Assembly: GCF_020520425.1 (NCBI RefSeq)
Contig: NC_079489.1
Span: 19,492,001-19,556,000 of the forward strand
From: Spinacia oleracea
Taxonomy: Eukaryota; Streptophyta; Magnoliopsida; Caryophyllales; Amaranthaceae
Length of the DNA: 64,000 nucleotides
Reading direction: 5' to 3'
Shown: piece by piece, positions 33,944 through 45,463 of the stretch
Layout of the letters: each line of letters starts with the position of its first letter
Numbering within the stretch: position 1 is the stretch's first letter
Notes under the pieces: generated by a model
Seen by the model: only the letters and a program-made list of their open reading frames with translations
Database searches by the model: none
Told to the model about the DNA's origin: nothing
Translations under genes and position numbers: made by a program

Positions 33944-34650
33944 TGTTTATGCCAAAATTCGTATGGGGGCGACTTTCGGCTAGGATCGACACTAACTAAG
34001 CAAAGAATTAATAACACAAATAAAGAGACACGACACAGAGAAGTGTTGACGCGGAAAACCCAGGAATAAGGTAAAAAACCGCGGATAGCTATGAGGCCAT
34101 CAATCCACTAAGTATTCTATATGATTGTTTATGCTTTTTTCTAAGAATCAATACTGAAAATATAAAATATAACAATGAATGCTAAAACACTTGATAGCTT
34201 AAGAGTTTGAGTGCTTGAGTTAACGTATATCCTCCATTATGCTGTTCCTTATGCTTTTATATGCCAAATGCCAACGGCCCTATTGGTTGGGAAAATCCCT
34301 GGAAGATAGGGATCTCTCCTTGGCCGTTGCTCACGTCTCCTTCCCATCTTCAACAAACTCCGCAGTCTTCGGTCAAAGCTTGGATTTTTTCCTATCTTAT
34401 GACGGCGTGGCCTGTGTTGGGCTTCTGGGCTTGGATCTTGACCTATCTTCACTTACTTGCTCGAGCGTTGTTCTTCCCTTGTCGTTAGTGCCTTGTCGCT
34501 GGTCTTATGTCGCCTAAGCCTTGTCGTCTGTCGCCTTACTTGACAGGTCCACTTGACGCGACGTTACCTGCGACACGATGATACCTGGATGGCACGACAA
34601 TATCAGACGTCAAAGCAGTTATGTCGTTAGTTCAATAAAGTGGGATAACA
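33944..34650 (-). repeat. 5' LTR of the retrotransposon
   Basis: Offset of 9244 bp from the other LTR with no indels. It should hold the sense promoter, but I cannot place a TATA box with confidence. Confidence 0.95.
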
Positions 34651-34655
34651 GTAAG

Positions 34656-35302
34656 GTAGTACAATCTTTTCGTGATGGCCCCTGATTATTCAGATTGTCT
34701 TATTTGCACCACCGGCTAGGCATTATCGTGCCAAGTAGATGTGTGCCAGTCATATGTATTCAACAACCATGCAATTATCCCAATCTACTTTTCCATGTTC
34801 CTTAAAAATCACGTAATTCTCTCATGAAGCACATAAATTGAGATCGAAGGAGTACACCCCTCGTAGTCGCGTACCAGCTAAGAAATTAAGGTACACATTT
34901 GTTGTACTTGGTAGCACCAAATAATGTACTAGGGGGTGAATTAATGAAATGATAGAATGGGCCTATGGGGGGTAATGCAGGAAATGGTTTGACATATATT
35001 CCGGGGAGAAAACCATAAAAATGATGAAAAGGGCCTGCTGTCACGGCTACAACTACTCCGGCATCTCTCCACGTTTCATGTGGCCGATATTTAACTCGTT
35101 TCATACCTTAAAACGGCTTCAAACACACTTATTTATGTCCCTTGGATCACCCATTTTTCTATTTATTCTTACATGCCACTTTATTAACTCACATGCAATT
35201 CTTATATATTCCTCCCCTTAAATGCGGCTTCAACTTTCCAATTTCTAGTTAGACGTATATTGCCACTTTCTCACTTTACTTTTTACCAATATATTATTCT
35301 CC
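34656..35302. other. No gene seen
   Basis: Unique-looking host spacer right of the retrotransposon. Nothing recognised. Confidence 0.4.
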
Positions 35303-35702
35303 GTCTCTAAAATATTGTCCATAAACTAAATTTCACTTTGTTAATATTTGGATATAAGTTGAGCACATGAGTTGATAAAGCGGCCTTTTAAATAGAAATA
35401 GAGAGAGAGCAAATAGAAATATATACTTCATCCGTTCCGAAAATATCGCACTATGGTTGACTTTTGCTCCTCTAACCATTACTTTGACTCTTAATATCTC
35501 AAACAAACCGGATGAAAGTAAAAATTATAAAAACTTAATATTTAGAAAATATTTATCGATACGAATCTAAAATGGCCCTATATGACTAAAATTTCCTTAC
35601 GTACGAATCACAAAAAATGGCCAAAGTCGTAGTGTGAATAGTGTAAAAAATAAATGGTGCGATATTTCCGGAACGGAGGAAGTATTATTTTAGAGATGCG
35701 CA
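35303..35702. mobile_element. Older Stowaway-like MITE split by a younger one
   Basis: CTCCGTCTCTAAAATATTG at the left has a decayed inverse partner TTATTTTAGAGATG at 35687-35700. A complete Stowaway sits between. Confidence 0.5.
35424..35684. mobile_element. Stowaway MITE, TACTTCATCCGTTCCG family
   Basis: The ends ACTTCATCCGTTCCGAAAAT and ATTTCCGGAACGGAGGAAGT are inverse repeats, with TA at the borders. Confidence 0.85.
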
Positions 35703-36231
35703 TAATAGTTTACACAATGCGAAATCAATACACTTGCATGTCTAATTTTACCTAGAATTTCAATAATTTTCATTGTGGAATTAAAGTAATTTTATGTGTT
35801 TGCATGGGGTAATAGAATGGACAATGTTGCTAATTAATGAGTGTGCTACGGTAGTTTGAGAATTTGAAAAGTACTATAACCTGAAATAAGTGTGTATAAC
35901 CTGAAATGCATGTGCCACGTTAGCATGTACGTAAAGATAAATTAGCCATATCAGCATGTAGACATGTAGTGTATAAGTTAACCCGTTGAAAAATGAACAC
36001 CAAACGTAAAACATTTATAATTCAAAATTTGAGCTTTGGATATGGGAAAGATGAAATGTAAGTGTAACTAGACTAGAATCTTGCACAATCCTAAGCCCAT
36101 AATAATCATATTAGTAGTTTTTCCAAATGTTTATGTAAGGATATAATTTGATAGGAAAGTTATACTCCTAGTGAATAGGATTGTTGTAATTATTTGAATG
36201 CCAATTCTCCATTAATTGGATATAACTTCAT

Positions 36232-36548
36232 GAAAGAAGGATGTAGGCTACATTCTTTCTTGCAATGTTCATGAGGGAGTCTATAAGATCCAAATAATTA
36301 ACATTAATCAATTATTCAGAATTAATTACGCATCTTCACATGCTCCTAAAATTACTAACGACATAAGCAATGACACCGTACGTACGTACTTAATTAAGAA
36401 AACAAACGACTTAAAAATAACATAATCTAGCTAGATTAGTTGACTTATAATCATTATTAAGATCTACAATTAAACTACCATTATATAAATCAACTCACTT
36501 ATCATAGCAACTCATCTCTCTTCCTCTCTTAAAATTTTCTAAGGGAAG
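36232..36548 (+). promoter_or_regulatory. Promoter of polygalacturonase gene 1, conserved in the array
   Basis: Blocks TTCTTTCTTGCAATGTT, AGGGAGTCTATA, ACACCGTACGT, CTAGCTAGATTAGTTGACTT and TCATTATTAAGATCTACA recur in the same order before gene 2 and, more diverged, gene 3. The TATA box TTATATAAAT is at 36481-36490, about 60 bp before the ATG. Weaker similarity reaches back to ~35880 (AACCTGAAAT, GTTAGCATGTAC), shared with 50045-50120. Confidence 0.75.
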
Positions 36549-39074
36549 ATGGTTAAACTTTTTCCTCTTCACATTATTGCTAAGCTTTGTATTATCACTT
36601 TCTTACTACTTGTTTTAGCAAAGCCAAATGCAGCTAAGAGTGTAGTAAACTTCGGGGCAAGGCCCGATGGGCGAACGGACTCAACCCAAGCCTTCCAGAA
36701 GGCGTGGGCTTGGGCTTGTAGATCGGTGAAGCCCGTCACACTTCATGTACCACGTGGGAGATTTGTGGTCCGGCCCATGTACTTTAGTGGCCCGTGTAGG
36801 AAGCAGGTCACGTTAAGGATTAAGGGTACAATTATCGGCCCATCAGATTACCGCGTATTGGCCCGCTCTAACGTGTGGCTTCAGTTTTACAACATTAACG
36901 GGCTTATTATTAATGGGGGTACCCTTGATGCTAGGGGTCACTCGTTTTGGGCATGCAGACGTGGTTATGGGTATTGTTACAACGGAGCACAGGTATAGAC
37001 CATATAGTTTTTATTTATTTATTTATTTACAAATGAGCCATGATGGTGGGGATGAGAATCGATCCCAGGAACACCTGGAATCGGGAGGGAAGCTCTTACC
37101 AACTGAGTTATTCCCCACTCTCGCTATAGACCGTATAGTTGGTATATTTTTTAATTGGTTTTGATTCGTAAATCAAATATCGACTGGTGTAATTACTCTC
37201 ATAATATTTTATGTATGTTTGTTTGAGCAGTCCATATCATTTGTCTCGTGCAAGAACGTAGTTGTGAGTGGACTAAAATCAATCAACAGCCAGAAAAGCC
37301 ATATGAGCGTAAAGGGATGCAACAACGTAGCCCTAAACTACCTGACACTTAGAGCTCCAAGCGGAAGTCCTAATACTGATGGCATCAATGTTCAACACAC
37401 GGATCGTCTTACCATATATGGTTCGATAATTAAAACGGGAGATGATTGTATTGCCCTCGGACCTGGCACCCAGAATACTGTCATCAATAAAATTGCTTGT
37501 GGCCCTGGCCATGGTATTAGGTACATCTTTTCATAATTTATTGTCATATCGATGTATATTAATAATATTAATTTAAAAATAATTTATAAGAAACAAGTTC
37601 TATATGGAACGTGCTAGGTTAACTCATTGAACAAGTCACATTTTCTATTATCCAAATACATATAAAAAATTAGAAACATGGTTAATACGAAGTATAAGAT
37701 TTGAACCTTAAACGTACGTATTCGATTTTTAACTTTTTTACCATTAATCTAGACCTAACATTTCATCATATCATTAAAAAATTGGAAACATATCTCTATT
37801 CTATGAAGTAACTCTTGTGGTCGGTATTTGATTTTTAATTTATTTATTATGCTTAATAATGTGTTAAATTTTAATTAAAATATAATCCATCGCAAACAAA
37901 TAAAATAAACTTTTTCTAATTACCTAAACAATATACTCTTTGTGACATTTATTTTATAAAATTACAATACTCTTATAAAATTTAAGTAAGCATCGCGTTT
38001 ATAAACACTAGTATAATACGAAGAGGGGAATGGAGTATTGTACTTAATTAGCATTATGGATCGAATGCCGCCTGATATTTAAATTAATAAATTGTTCTAC
38101 TACAATTATAAAGAAACTTGCTACTACTAATAACTAGATAGTATAATGTGAAGCAATTAATTAAGGATGTGATTATCTATGTTAAATCTTGTTTAATTTA
38201 AATCTTGCGATATCTATGGAGTTCAGTCCGGCTTTAAGCAAGAATCTTAGGTCTAACATGTATATTACGAGGTTTAGGAGTCAGATTTAGATCTTAAGCA
38301 AAGTACTCCAGTTTTTTTGGATTATTGTACCCTGCATTTTCATATTAATTAGTGCTTTTAAACTCAAAGATTTGTAAAATCAGCAATTAATATACAGGAT
38401 TATCTGTTTTGCACTTTTGCAGCATTGGTAGCATGGGAAACAGCCTACGAGAAGATGGAGTACAAAATGTAGTAGTTTCAAATGTAGGGTTTTGGAAGAC
38501 AACGAATGGTGTAAGAATCAAGTCATGGGCTAGACCTAGTAACAGCTTTGTCCGTGGCATCACATTTCGCAATCTCGTCATGTACAATGTTTTTAATCCC
38601 ATCCTCATTGACCAAAAGTATTGTCCTAGTAACAAATGCCCTCATCAGGTAATATTGTACTCTGAAATTCTACTTACACGAATATATAATTGACCTATAA
38701 GAAAAGGGAAAAAAAAACATGTCACGTGACTGGTGTACGTAGTAGTAATACTATTTCTTATATAAATAAGGTGCATCATCATCTCACAAAAAAAAAAAAA
38801 TTAAAAAAAATCACATAAGTTCTTTTACTAACAGTTAGTATATTTTTCCTGGCAGAATTCCGGAGTGAAGATTAGTAATGTGAAGTATATAAATGTGAAA
38901 GGTACATCCAAAACCAAAGAAGCAATAAGATTTACTTGTAGTCCAAGTAATCCATGCAAAGGGATCAAATTGGAAGATATCAAGTTAAGTTTTGGGAGTA
39001 AAGCTGCGATATCATCTTGCAGCTATGCTCATGGAAGTAGTCGCGGCAAAGTTAGTCCTCGAAGTTGCTTTTAG
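36549..39074 (+). CDS. Polygalacturonase 1 (GH28, exopolygalacturonase type), 392 residues
   Basis: Hydrolyses alpha-1,4-galacturonan of pectin in the cell wall. Exons: 36549-36992, 37231-37520, 38423-38648, 38856-39074; GT-AG, phases 0/2/0. Residues 1-~28 are a signal peptide (IITFLLLVLAKPNAA). All GH28 motifs are present: NTDGI and GDDCIALG (catalytic Asp residues), GPGHGIR, and RIKSW. The short N-terminus without a long propeptide, and the exon pattern, fit the pollen-type exo-PG clade of plants (inference). Intron 1 carries a SINE 1 nt after the donor GT begins. Intron 2 is long (902 bp). First of three tandem co-oriented paralogues. No lesion seen. Confidence 0.93.
37008..37124 (-). mobile_element. 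tRNA-derived SINE in intron 1 of polygalacturonase 1
   Basis: On the minus strand: GGAATAACTCAGTTGGTAAG (A-box-like) and GGGATCGATTCTCATCCCC (B-box-like), ending GCTCATTTGTAAATAAATAA and an A-rich tail. The TSDs TATAGACCATATAG (36994-37007) and TATAGACCGTATAG (37125-37138) differ at one base. Same family as 55598-55706. Confidence 0.88.
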
Positions 39075-39200
39075 TACTCATTTCTTATGAGTCGATCGAT
39101 TTATCCCCCATTGATATATAAAGAAAAGGAAGCTCTATATTTTAAGCTTCTTCATTAAACTTGTATGTACACACTTCAATGAATGATGGCTTATGAATGA
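39075..39200 (+). terminator. Conserved 3' region of polygalacturonase 1
   Basis: The segment AAACTTGTATGTACACACTT plus CAATGAATGATGGCT (39158-39192) recurs after gene 2 (52459-52495) and gene 3 (62117-62148). It contains AATGAA, a poly(A)-signal-like hexamer, and is the best candidate for shared 3' processing signals. Confidence 0.55.
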
Positions 39201-39469
39201 TTTAGTTATTTAAGTGTAGAAAAACGGCCTGACACTGTTGTTCATTACACACGTATACGTAGTACTGTTTATGCTTGTATTGTATCATCAATAGTATACA
39301 TCTTTCTCTTTTTGGGATTAGACGACTCTATTCTATGCGATTTATATTAACTGAATTGAACTTGCATTTTCTACAGTATAAAATGAAATAATACACTACA
39401 AGAAATTGATTAATTTCCGACCGTCAAAAGTAGTTGGTAAAACACGAAAAACAGTTGGTAAATATTTTA

Positions 39470-39870
39470 GCGACCGCCAACGGTCGCAAAATGGCGGTCA
39501 GTGTTCACCTGGACGGTAATTAAGGAAACTCCGACTGAAAGGCGGTCGCTAAAATTTATCGACAGAAATAGCGACCACCTATGTAGTCACTAATTCAGTG
39601 ACCACCAAGACAGTCGCTAATTTAGTGACCGTCTAGGCAGTCGCTAAATTAGCGACCGTTAAGGCGGTCACTAAATTACCGTCCGCTAAGGCGGTCGCTA
39701 ATTTAGCGACTGCCTTGGCGGTCACTAAATTAGCGACTGCCTAGGCGGTCACTAAATTAGCGACTGCCTTGGCGGTCACTAAATTAGTGACTGCTAAGAC
39801 GGTCACTAAATTAGTGACTGCACTTGTGGTCGGTAATTTAGCGACCGTTTGACAGTCGCTAAATTTTAAT
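39470..39870. repeat. Subterminal repeats of CACTA 1
   Basis: About a dozen ~27-bp units alternating GCGACTGCCTTGGCGGTCAC and TAAATTA spacers, with palindromic cores. Confidence 0.85.
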
Positions 39871-40174
39871 TCTAGTCGCTATTAGGCTTATTTTGTAGTC
39901 TGTAATCTGCCTGTAGTGGTCGGTAAATTTGTATGTATGCAAATATCATTTTGCATTCATGATCATTTATATATGCCTGTATATACGAATTTATATAAAT
40001 CCTGTAAAATCGTATGAAACATGCTCAATGTTATAATATTAAACCTGTTCAAAGTCATACAACAAAATTCATAATACACCTGATGTTGTTTAAACATGTT
40101 ATTACATTCATAATATATAGGACTCAAAAAGGAAAGTTGCAACTAGTTCAAACTCATACAAGAATACTAACTAC

Positions 40175-40333
40175 CTAACACAAAGGTGCCCCGCTGAACA
40201 TCCTCTCGTAATACTCCATTGCCTTTTTCATGTGGGCGGCATATTTTTCTCTCTCTTGTCTCTCCCTTTGATGCTCTAGTCGCTCTTCTTCTCTTTCTTC
40301 TCTCTCCCTTTGCCTCAAAAGTAGATCGTCCTC
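40175..40333 (-). pseudogene. Last exon of a CACTA-associated coding sequence
   Basis: After a cttgtag acceptor the minus strand reads EDDLLLRQREREEREEERLE, then a charged helix, KYAAHMKKAMEYYERMF, SGAPLC and a stop at 40175-40177. It is 53 codons with the stop, highly charged and probably coiled-coil. C-terminal exons of this kind occur in plant CACTA second ORFs. No upstream exons found. Confidence 0.5.
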
Positions 40334-40407
40334 CTACAAGAATTGAAATGATTATCACCCATGCATAACAAATATATTAAACCAACTTGCATAACAAATA
40401 AGGAACT

Positions 40408-41110
40408 TTTGTTAAGGGACAAAAAAATTGAGCTCTTGTACTTTTGTTAAGGGACAAAAAAATTGAGCTCTTGTACTTTTAATTTTATTACATGTTTAAA
40501 AGTACAAGAGCTCGATTCTAATCTATTTAAGTACATTTAAGTCTTATTTGGTCGATATAGATCATATATAGGTTAAACCAAGGCGTTTTCGCTCCCATTT
40601 TTCAACTAAAGGACCTACGGGCTGATTTTAAACTTATTACATGTTTTATAAGCTTAATTTTAACTTCCTAAGAGACATTCAAATGTATTTATTCATATTT
40701 AAGGCTTATTTGGTCGTTATAGGTCATATTTTGCCTAAAATGTCATTTTCTCGCCCAACTTTGAGCTAAGGAACCAAACTTATCATTTCAAACAGTTTAA
40801 ATGTTTTATGTGGCACATTCAAGGTTTCTAAGACTGATTCTAATCAATTTAAGCACATTTAAGTCTTATTTGGTCGATATAAGTCATATATGGCTAAACC
40901 AAGGCGTTTTCGCTCCCATTTTTCAACTAAAGGACCTAAGGGCAGATTTTAAACTTATTACATGTTTTATAAGCTTAGTTTTAACTTGTTAAGACACATT
41001 CAAAAGTATTTACTCACATTTAAGGCTTATTTGGTCGCTATAGGTCATACTTTGCCTAAAATGTCATTTTCTCGCCCAACTTTGAGTTAAGGAACCAAAC
41101 TTATCATTTT
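40408..41110. repeat. Tandem repeats inside CACTA 1
   Basis: A 38-bp unit (GTTAAGGGACAAAAAAATTG ...) occurs twice at 40410-40480. A ~332-bp unit (TTAAGTCTTATTTGGTCGAT ... CATTTTCTCGCCCAACTTTG) occurs twice, at about 40528 and 40860, ~90% alike. Confidence 0.8.
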
Positions 41111-41510
41111 AAACCGTTTACATATTTTATGGCACATTCAAGGTTTTTTGTCACCAAACCCAGAATAAAGATACCATATAGATTATAGTAAAAATAAAGG
41201 ATTTTCTTCAAATTAATGAAAAAATATACGGTTTTTTTCAAATTGTAAATTAACAACATAAGAAGAGACAAGAGAATACTTACCCCTAAAAGACCGAAGA
41301 GTTCACGAAGCCGGAGAATTACAATGAATATACTACATTTGATATTAAAATAAGTTAGGGTTTGTAAAATTGAAGCATTATCTCGTGATGAAATTAAGAT
41401 CAAAGGTACGTTACCTGAGGTGGGAAAAGTCGACGCCTGCAATTGCAGTCACGGTGGTGGTTGATTTTAGACAGCTACAACTGCGCGGCTGCCGTTTTTG
41501 AACCTTGTGG

Positions 41511-42852
41511 TTGATTTTCTTCGGCTACAATTGCGCGGGCACGGTGGTGGATGATTTTCTCCGGCTTGAATTGCGCGGACACGGTGTTGGCAGACAATGT
41601 CATCCTCAAAATATGAACAACAAAAGGAAAAGTGTTAAATTTAATAGATCCACAAACCTTGCATTTTTCAACAACCAAAATCATATTCAATGCAGCCCTA
41701 GAGAACAGGCTAGTAGCATTTTACCTTATTTAGTTATTTTGGCTATTGAAGCAGTGCCAGAAACTTTTAGCACGTAAGAATAGAAAATGAAGAATTGCAA
41801 GTCAGCAAGAATAATTCTTACCCGAAGGAGAGAATTTGAGAACATTCACTGCAGAGCTATGATAAGAAAGACTAGTTTGATAGGAAGCTGTTGGAATTTT
41901 CTTTTGTGCTTCTTCCGATTCCACTTTCCATATCTGAAATAATCACATCAGGTAGTTCAAGCATTATAGAAAACTGATGCCATTGCAAAAATAATATTGA
42001 ATACACAAAATTGGATTGCATCGTCAAGAGTCTGACTATTGTTAAAGAAGCATGTTCATAAAGTTGCCTATGCGTTCAACATAAAAAAATTTGGCAATTT
42101 TAGGGTTCACTTATGTTGGGAAGGTAATCGAAGTGTCGAACCACTAACCACTAGTAGAAAAGCTAGTCACTAAAATGCACAGGGGTAATGAAAAAGGGGA
42201 GATTGTAGCTTGAGAAAATATTATTCGTACTCCGTATCAGGATAAACCAATAACCCCAATGGCCATACCAACTACAACTTCAATACTTCGTAGTAGTTAC
42301 TACTATGTTGATATGACTTTAATCAGTTCCTTGGTGCACAGAAATCTAACTAATTCGAGCTTCAAAATTACACGAAATTGAGATCTGAATGATTTTTAAC
42401 TGTTCTTAGCTTCACTACCGTCAAAATTACACTCGAAATCGGAAAAAAAGTAACAAGACCCGTTAAACCCTAACCCTATCCCAGCATCAAAATTAACAGA
42501 AGCAACTAATATTATGATAAATAGATAATCAAGTATCCTACTAGAATATTTCATCATACCAACATATCAATTAAAGCATAACTACAATATCAAACAATCG
42601 AGCTACAATTGAGACAGTCAAGAAGTAATCGAAAGGGTTAGTTCAGATCAGATGAAATAAAGGAGAGATAAAGAGAGAGAATACCTTAATATCGAAATCA
42701 ACGCCGCCGGTAGCGAGAAGACCAGAAAAAGGGTGAAAATCTAGGGTTAGAACCGGCTTAGTGTCGTGCCAATTGATTTTCTCCGGCTACAATTGCGCGG
42801 GCACGGTGGTGGATGAATTTCTCCGACTTGAATTGCGCGGACACGGTGGTTG
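41511..42852. repeat. Direct ~80-bp repeats flanking the FAS2 cargo
   Basis: CGGCTACAATTGCGCGGGCA, CGGTGGTGGATGA and TTGAATTGCGCGGACACGGT occur at 41521-41587 and again at 42781-42850, on either side of the captured exons. A third partial copy lies at 41470-41495. They may record how the cargo was inserted. Confidence 0.75.
41822..42777 (-). pseudogene. FAS2: Captured fragment of FAS2 (CAF-1 middle subunit), two exons
   Basis: Minus strand exon 42777-42685 reads [20 protein letters not shown] then [11 protein letters not shown]. Exon 41933-41822 reads IWKVESEEAQKKIPTASYQT then SLSYHSSAVNVLKFSPSG. Both have good splice sites and the join is in phase. This is the N-terminal WD40 part of FAS2, the plant CAF-1 p60 homologue that helps deposit histones H3-H4 at replication. 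The start codon and first residues are missing, and the sequence switches abruptly to CACTA sequence at 42778. The intron is retained, so capture was from genomic DNA. Only ~70 of several hundred residues are present; it cannot act as FAS2. Confidence 0.82.
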
Positions 42853-43748
42853 ATTCGTGGTTGGTTTCACCGGCGTGCTCTCTCCACTCAATTATAGATC
42901 TACCGCTCTGCTCTCCCTCCCTCTTCGAGTTTTTGTTTTGTGAGTTTAATTGCTTGGTCGGTATTGTCGAGGATGGGGTTTGAAAGTTTTTAAAACTTGA
43001 CCAACTGCAAGTCGGACGGGAAAATATTAAAAATTAATCAGTAAAAAATTAAGCTATTGTGGAAAATGGTCGGGTTTTTACCAACTGTTTGGCAGTTGTT
43101 AAATCTTAAAATGCAGTCGGTAAAATACCGACTGCTATAAGGCGGACGGAAAAATTTATAAATAGCGACTGCTCTTAAAGTGGTCGGTAAATTTTGTTTT
43201 ACCGACTACATATAGTGCGGTCGGTAAAATCAGTTGGTAACAGCGCGTTTTCTTGTAGTGATATTTTGTTTGAAGTAAGTCAAAATACGTTGAACATGTT
43301 CTACATAAAGTATGGTAGTGTGTGGGTCATCCTTATAATGGTTTTCGAATGATATAGACTGATAGTGGGTTTTAAGAAGGTAGTTTCTTGGGTCATGGAT
43401 GGGGTGAGACGATTTTTGTCAGTAATGGAGAGATTCTGATTGTGGTCAAGTTGGTTGTCGATGTTGTTGAAAGAACTTTGTAGTTGTTAATTAGGTAGGA
43501 TTTCTTAGTGGTTGAGTGTATCAGTGCAGGTGGATCAGAGTAGTTCTTGTGGCTAGGAGGTGGGTCGAGCGTTGGTGGGATAGTGTGGGGTCGATCCAGA
43601 TGTTGGTCAATGATGGTTAAGGTTGTCATGGATCGAGTAGATAAGAGAAAGGGGGAGTGAAACCTTGGGTAGGGTATACACGTAGAGGATTTTGGGGTAA
43701 AACCGAGAGGGTAAAGAGAATGATAAAAAAAATTACCAAACACATACT

Positions 43749-44190
43749 CACTACAAGAATCAGAAGCAAGGAGGGCGATTTTATCGTCAAAAGAAAGGCG
43801 ATAATAAAATCGTCCTTGTAGAACGGATCAAACAGGGCAATATTATATTGTCTTTGTTGATATGAGCAAACAAGGCGAAATTATTTAATTGCCTTCTTTG
43901 ATATTCAGTATTCATAAAGAGGGCGAAATTATTTGATTGCCCTTCAATATAACTAACAAAGCGGGAGAAAAGTTTTGATTGCCCTTTAATATGGAGTAGC
44001 TCTCAACTGGGAGTCTGGGAGGGATGTTGCCCATCGAGGTACCCATGCAAACTCCCGCGGGAGATTAGTCCACTCGCCAAAGGCGGTGGGATCTCCTCGT
44101 AGTAGAAAAAAAAATTGGAGTAGCTAACAAAGAGGGCGAAATGTTTTGATTGCCCTTTAATAATTAACAGGAGTAATATTAACAAAGAGG
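43749..44190. mobile_element. One end of another CACTA-like element
   Basis: CACTACAAGAATCAG followed by repeated AAAGAGGGCGAAATxxTTTG and TTGCCCTTxAATA units (43770-44185), the layout of a CACTA subterminal region. No matching right end with the same subterminal repeats is visible. Confidence 0.6.
44002..44115 (+). mobile_element. Short SINE with 10-bp TSD
   Basis: The body matches the 3' part of the SINE at 15236-15422 (GGGAGGGATGTTGCCCATCG, GGGAGATTAGTCCACTCGCC, CTCCTCGTAGTAG) and ends in A9. The flanks TGGAGTAGCT at 43992-44001 and 44116-44125 are perfect. The tRNA-like head is missing, so it is 5'-truncated. It sits within the CACTA subterminal array. Confidence 0.85.
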
Positions 44191-45463
44191 GTGAAAGATG
44201 CTTCGTCTTCTCCTCCCCAGTTTCTTCTAATCCTTCATTTTCCTTTTTAAGCGACTTGATCCAGATAATTAAACTTGATTTTCCATTCTCTTCTAACTCC
44301 ATATTCAAAAAGAAAAAATAGTTTTTCTCTGCATATTTATATGGCGACGAAAGCAATAAAATGTAATTTCAGGTTACAATGTAGCTTAGGCTATACTGCG
44401 GTTCTCAGGAACACTAACCCCTTGTCTTTACTAGATTTCCTTTTCTACTTCGAACTTCCCGGTAATTGACTGACTGTTCCCGATTCCTGGTACGATTCCT
44501 CCTAACTTTCCCCTTAGATTCTTTGGTTTAGGCTTATGAATTGACTATAATTTTGGCAGCAATTGGGACAGTTTTGGGTGTTTAGACGGACAAAGTTATG
44601 CTTAACAAGAGTTAATACGGTAGAATGATTACGAATACGGGACGGGTTTAAAGTTTTAGTCAATAATCAAGCTTAAGGGGATATTTGGTTGATATTTTGA
44701 ACCGATTTTCGGAGTCTGGGGGCTTGTATTAATAGTGTAAACGACCGAATTGAAATAAGATAGACGTTTGAAGAGATTGAGTTTTTATGTAATTGACACA
44801 GCAACGCCAGTTATTTCAAGTGATGGTTTTACTAGCACTGGAAATAAACATTGCTTGTTTAGGCTGCGTCAGATTTGTCAATTGTTGAGTAAGTGACAGC
44901 TCATTCAGGAATTTTACCTGTGTCGTGATTGGTTAAGAAACGAACTTTAGCGCCTGCATGAAGTGGCGCTTGTGTCTATGCGCTAGAAAATAGCGGTGCG
45001 TGTATGCCACGCGCTAGAAAATTCTATTGCTACTAAAATCTATCCGCTGATTTTTCTAGACTCTTCCTGTTTGTTCCGAATTATATCTCTTTCTTGGTTT
45101 TATCCCTTCTGCGGTATTAGTTCAAGTACAAGTCTTATATTTTCCTAGGATTAATTGGAGTTCAATGTAATCATTTTGAATATCTATCTTGTACGGTTGC
45201 TATATCTGGTAGCTGATAAGCATAACAGTTACCATAAATGGAAGGTACTTAAAATGGAAATATAGGTTCTGGGATCACGCTAGTCACTCACAGGTCGTTC
45301 GTTGCGTACTTCGGAAAGTGTTGATAAGTAGTGTTTGGTTTCATCATTGAACTCACAGCTTCGGGCCTTGGGGTCCAATGTAGGCGTCTACAATTATTGC
45401 GCGCTTAAATGTTCATCATGAATGAATATCTAATGATGAAATATCATGTCTTCTTTATTTTTT
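44191..45463. other. No gene seen
   Basis: Probably interior of CACTA relics. A CGCTAGAAAAT direct repeat occurs at 44981 and 45011. No credible coding sequence. Confidence 0.4.

Larger units (their letters stand above)
24700..34650 (-). mobile_element. Ty3/gypsy Tat-lineage (Retand-like) LTR retrotransposon, complete, 9951 bp
   Basis: Two 707-bp LTRs (24700-25406, 33944-34650) begin TG and end CA on the element strand. The TSD is GTAAG (24695-24699, 34651-34655). The primer-binding site and polypurine tract flank the interior correctly. Gag-pol runs on the minus strand with protease, RT, two RNase H domains and integrase; the second, plant-type RNase H marks the Tat lineage. The LTRs differ at 3 of 707 sites, so insertion is recent. 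Gag-pol has three lesions. A separate intact antisense gene lies between integrase and the 3' LTR. Confidence 0.95.
39394..43260. mobile_element. CACTA transposon 1, non-autonomous, with captured FAS2 exons
   Basis: Ends CACTACAAGAAA and TTTCTTGTAGTG; 3-bp TSD ATA (39391-39393, 43261-43263). The subterminal regions are dense in GCGACCGxCTAGGCGGTCGC-type units (39470-39870) and GACTGCxxTAxGGCGGxCGG-type units (43010-43230), as expected of En/Spm transposase binding sites. No full transposase. It holds a basic coiled-coil exon remnant, a ~330-bp tandem repeat and two host-gene exons. Confidence 0.93.

Noticed and set aside
41104-41442. 112-codon minus-strand frame in CACTA 1
   Set aside because: AT-rich, hydrophobic low-complexity translation without splice or domain support.
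43393-43743. 116-codon minus-strand frame rich in Ser, Thr and Pro
   Set aside because: No similarity recognised, no splice or promoter context, next to CACTA ends.
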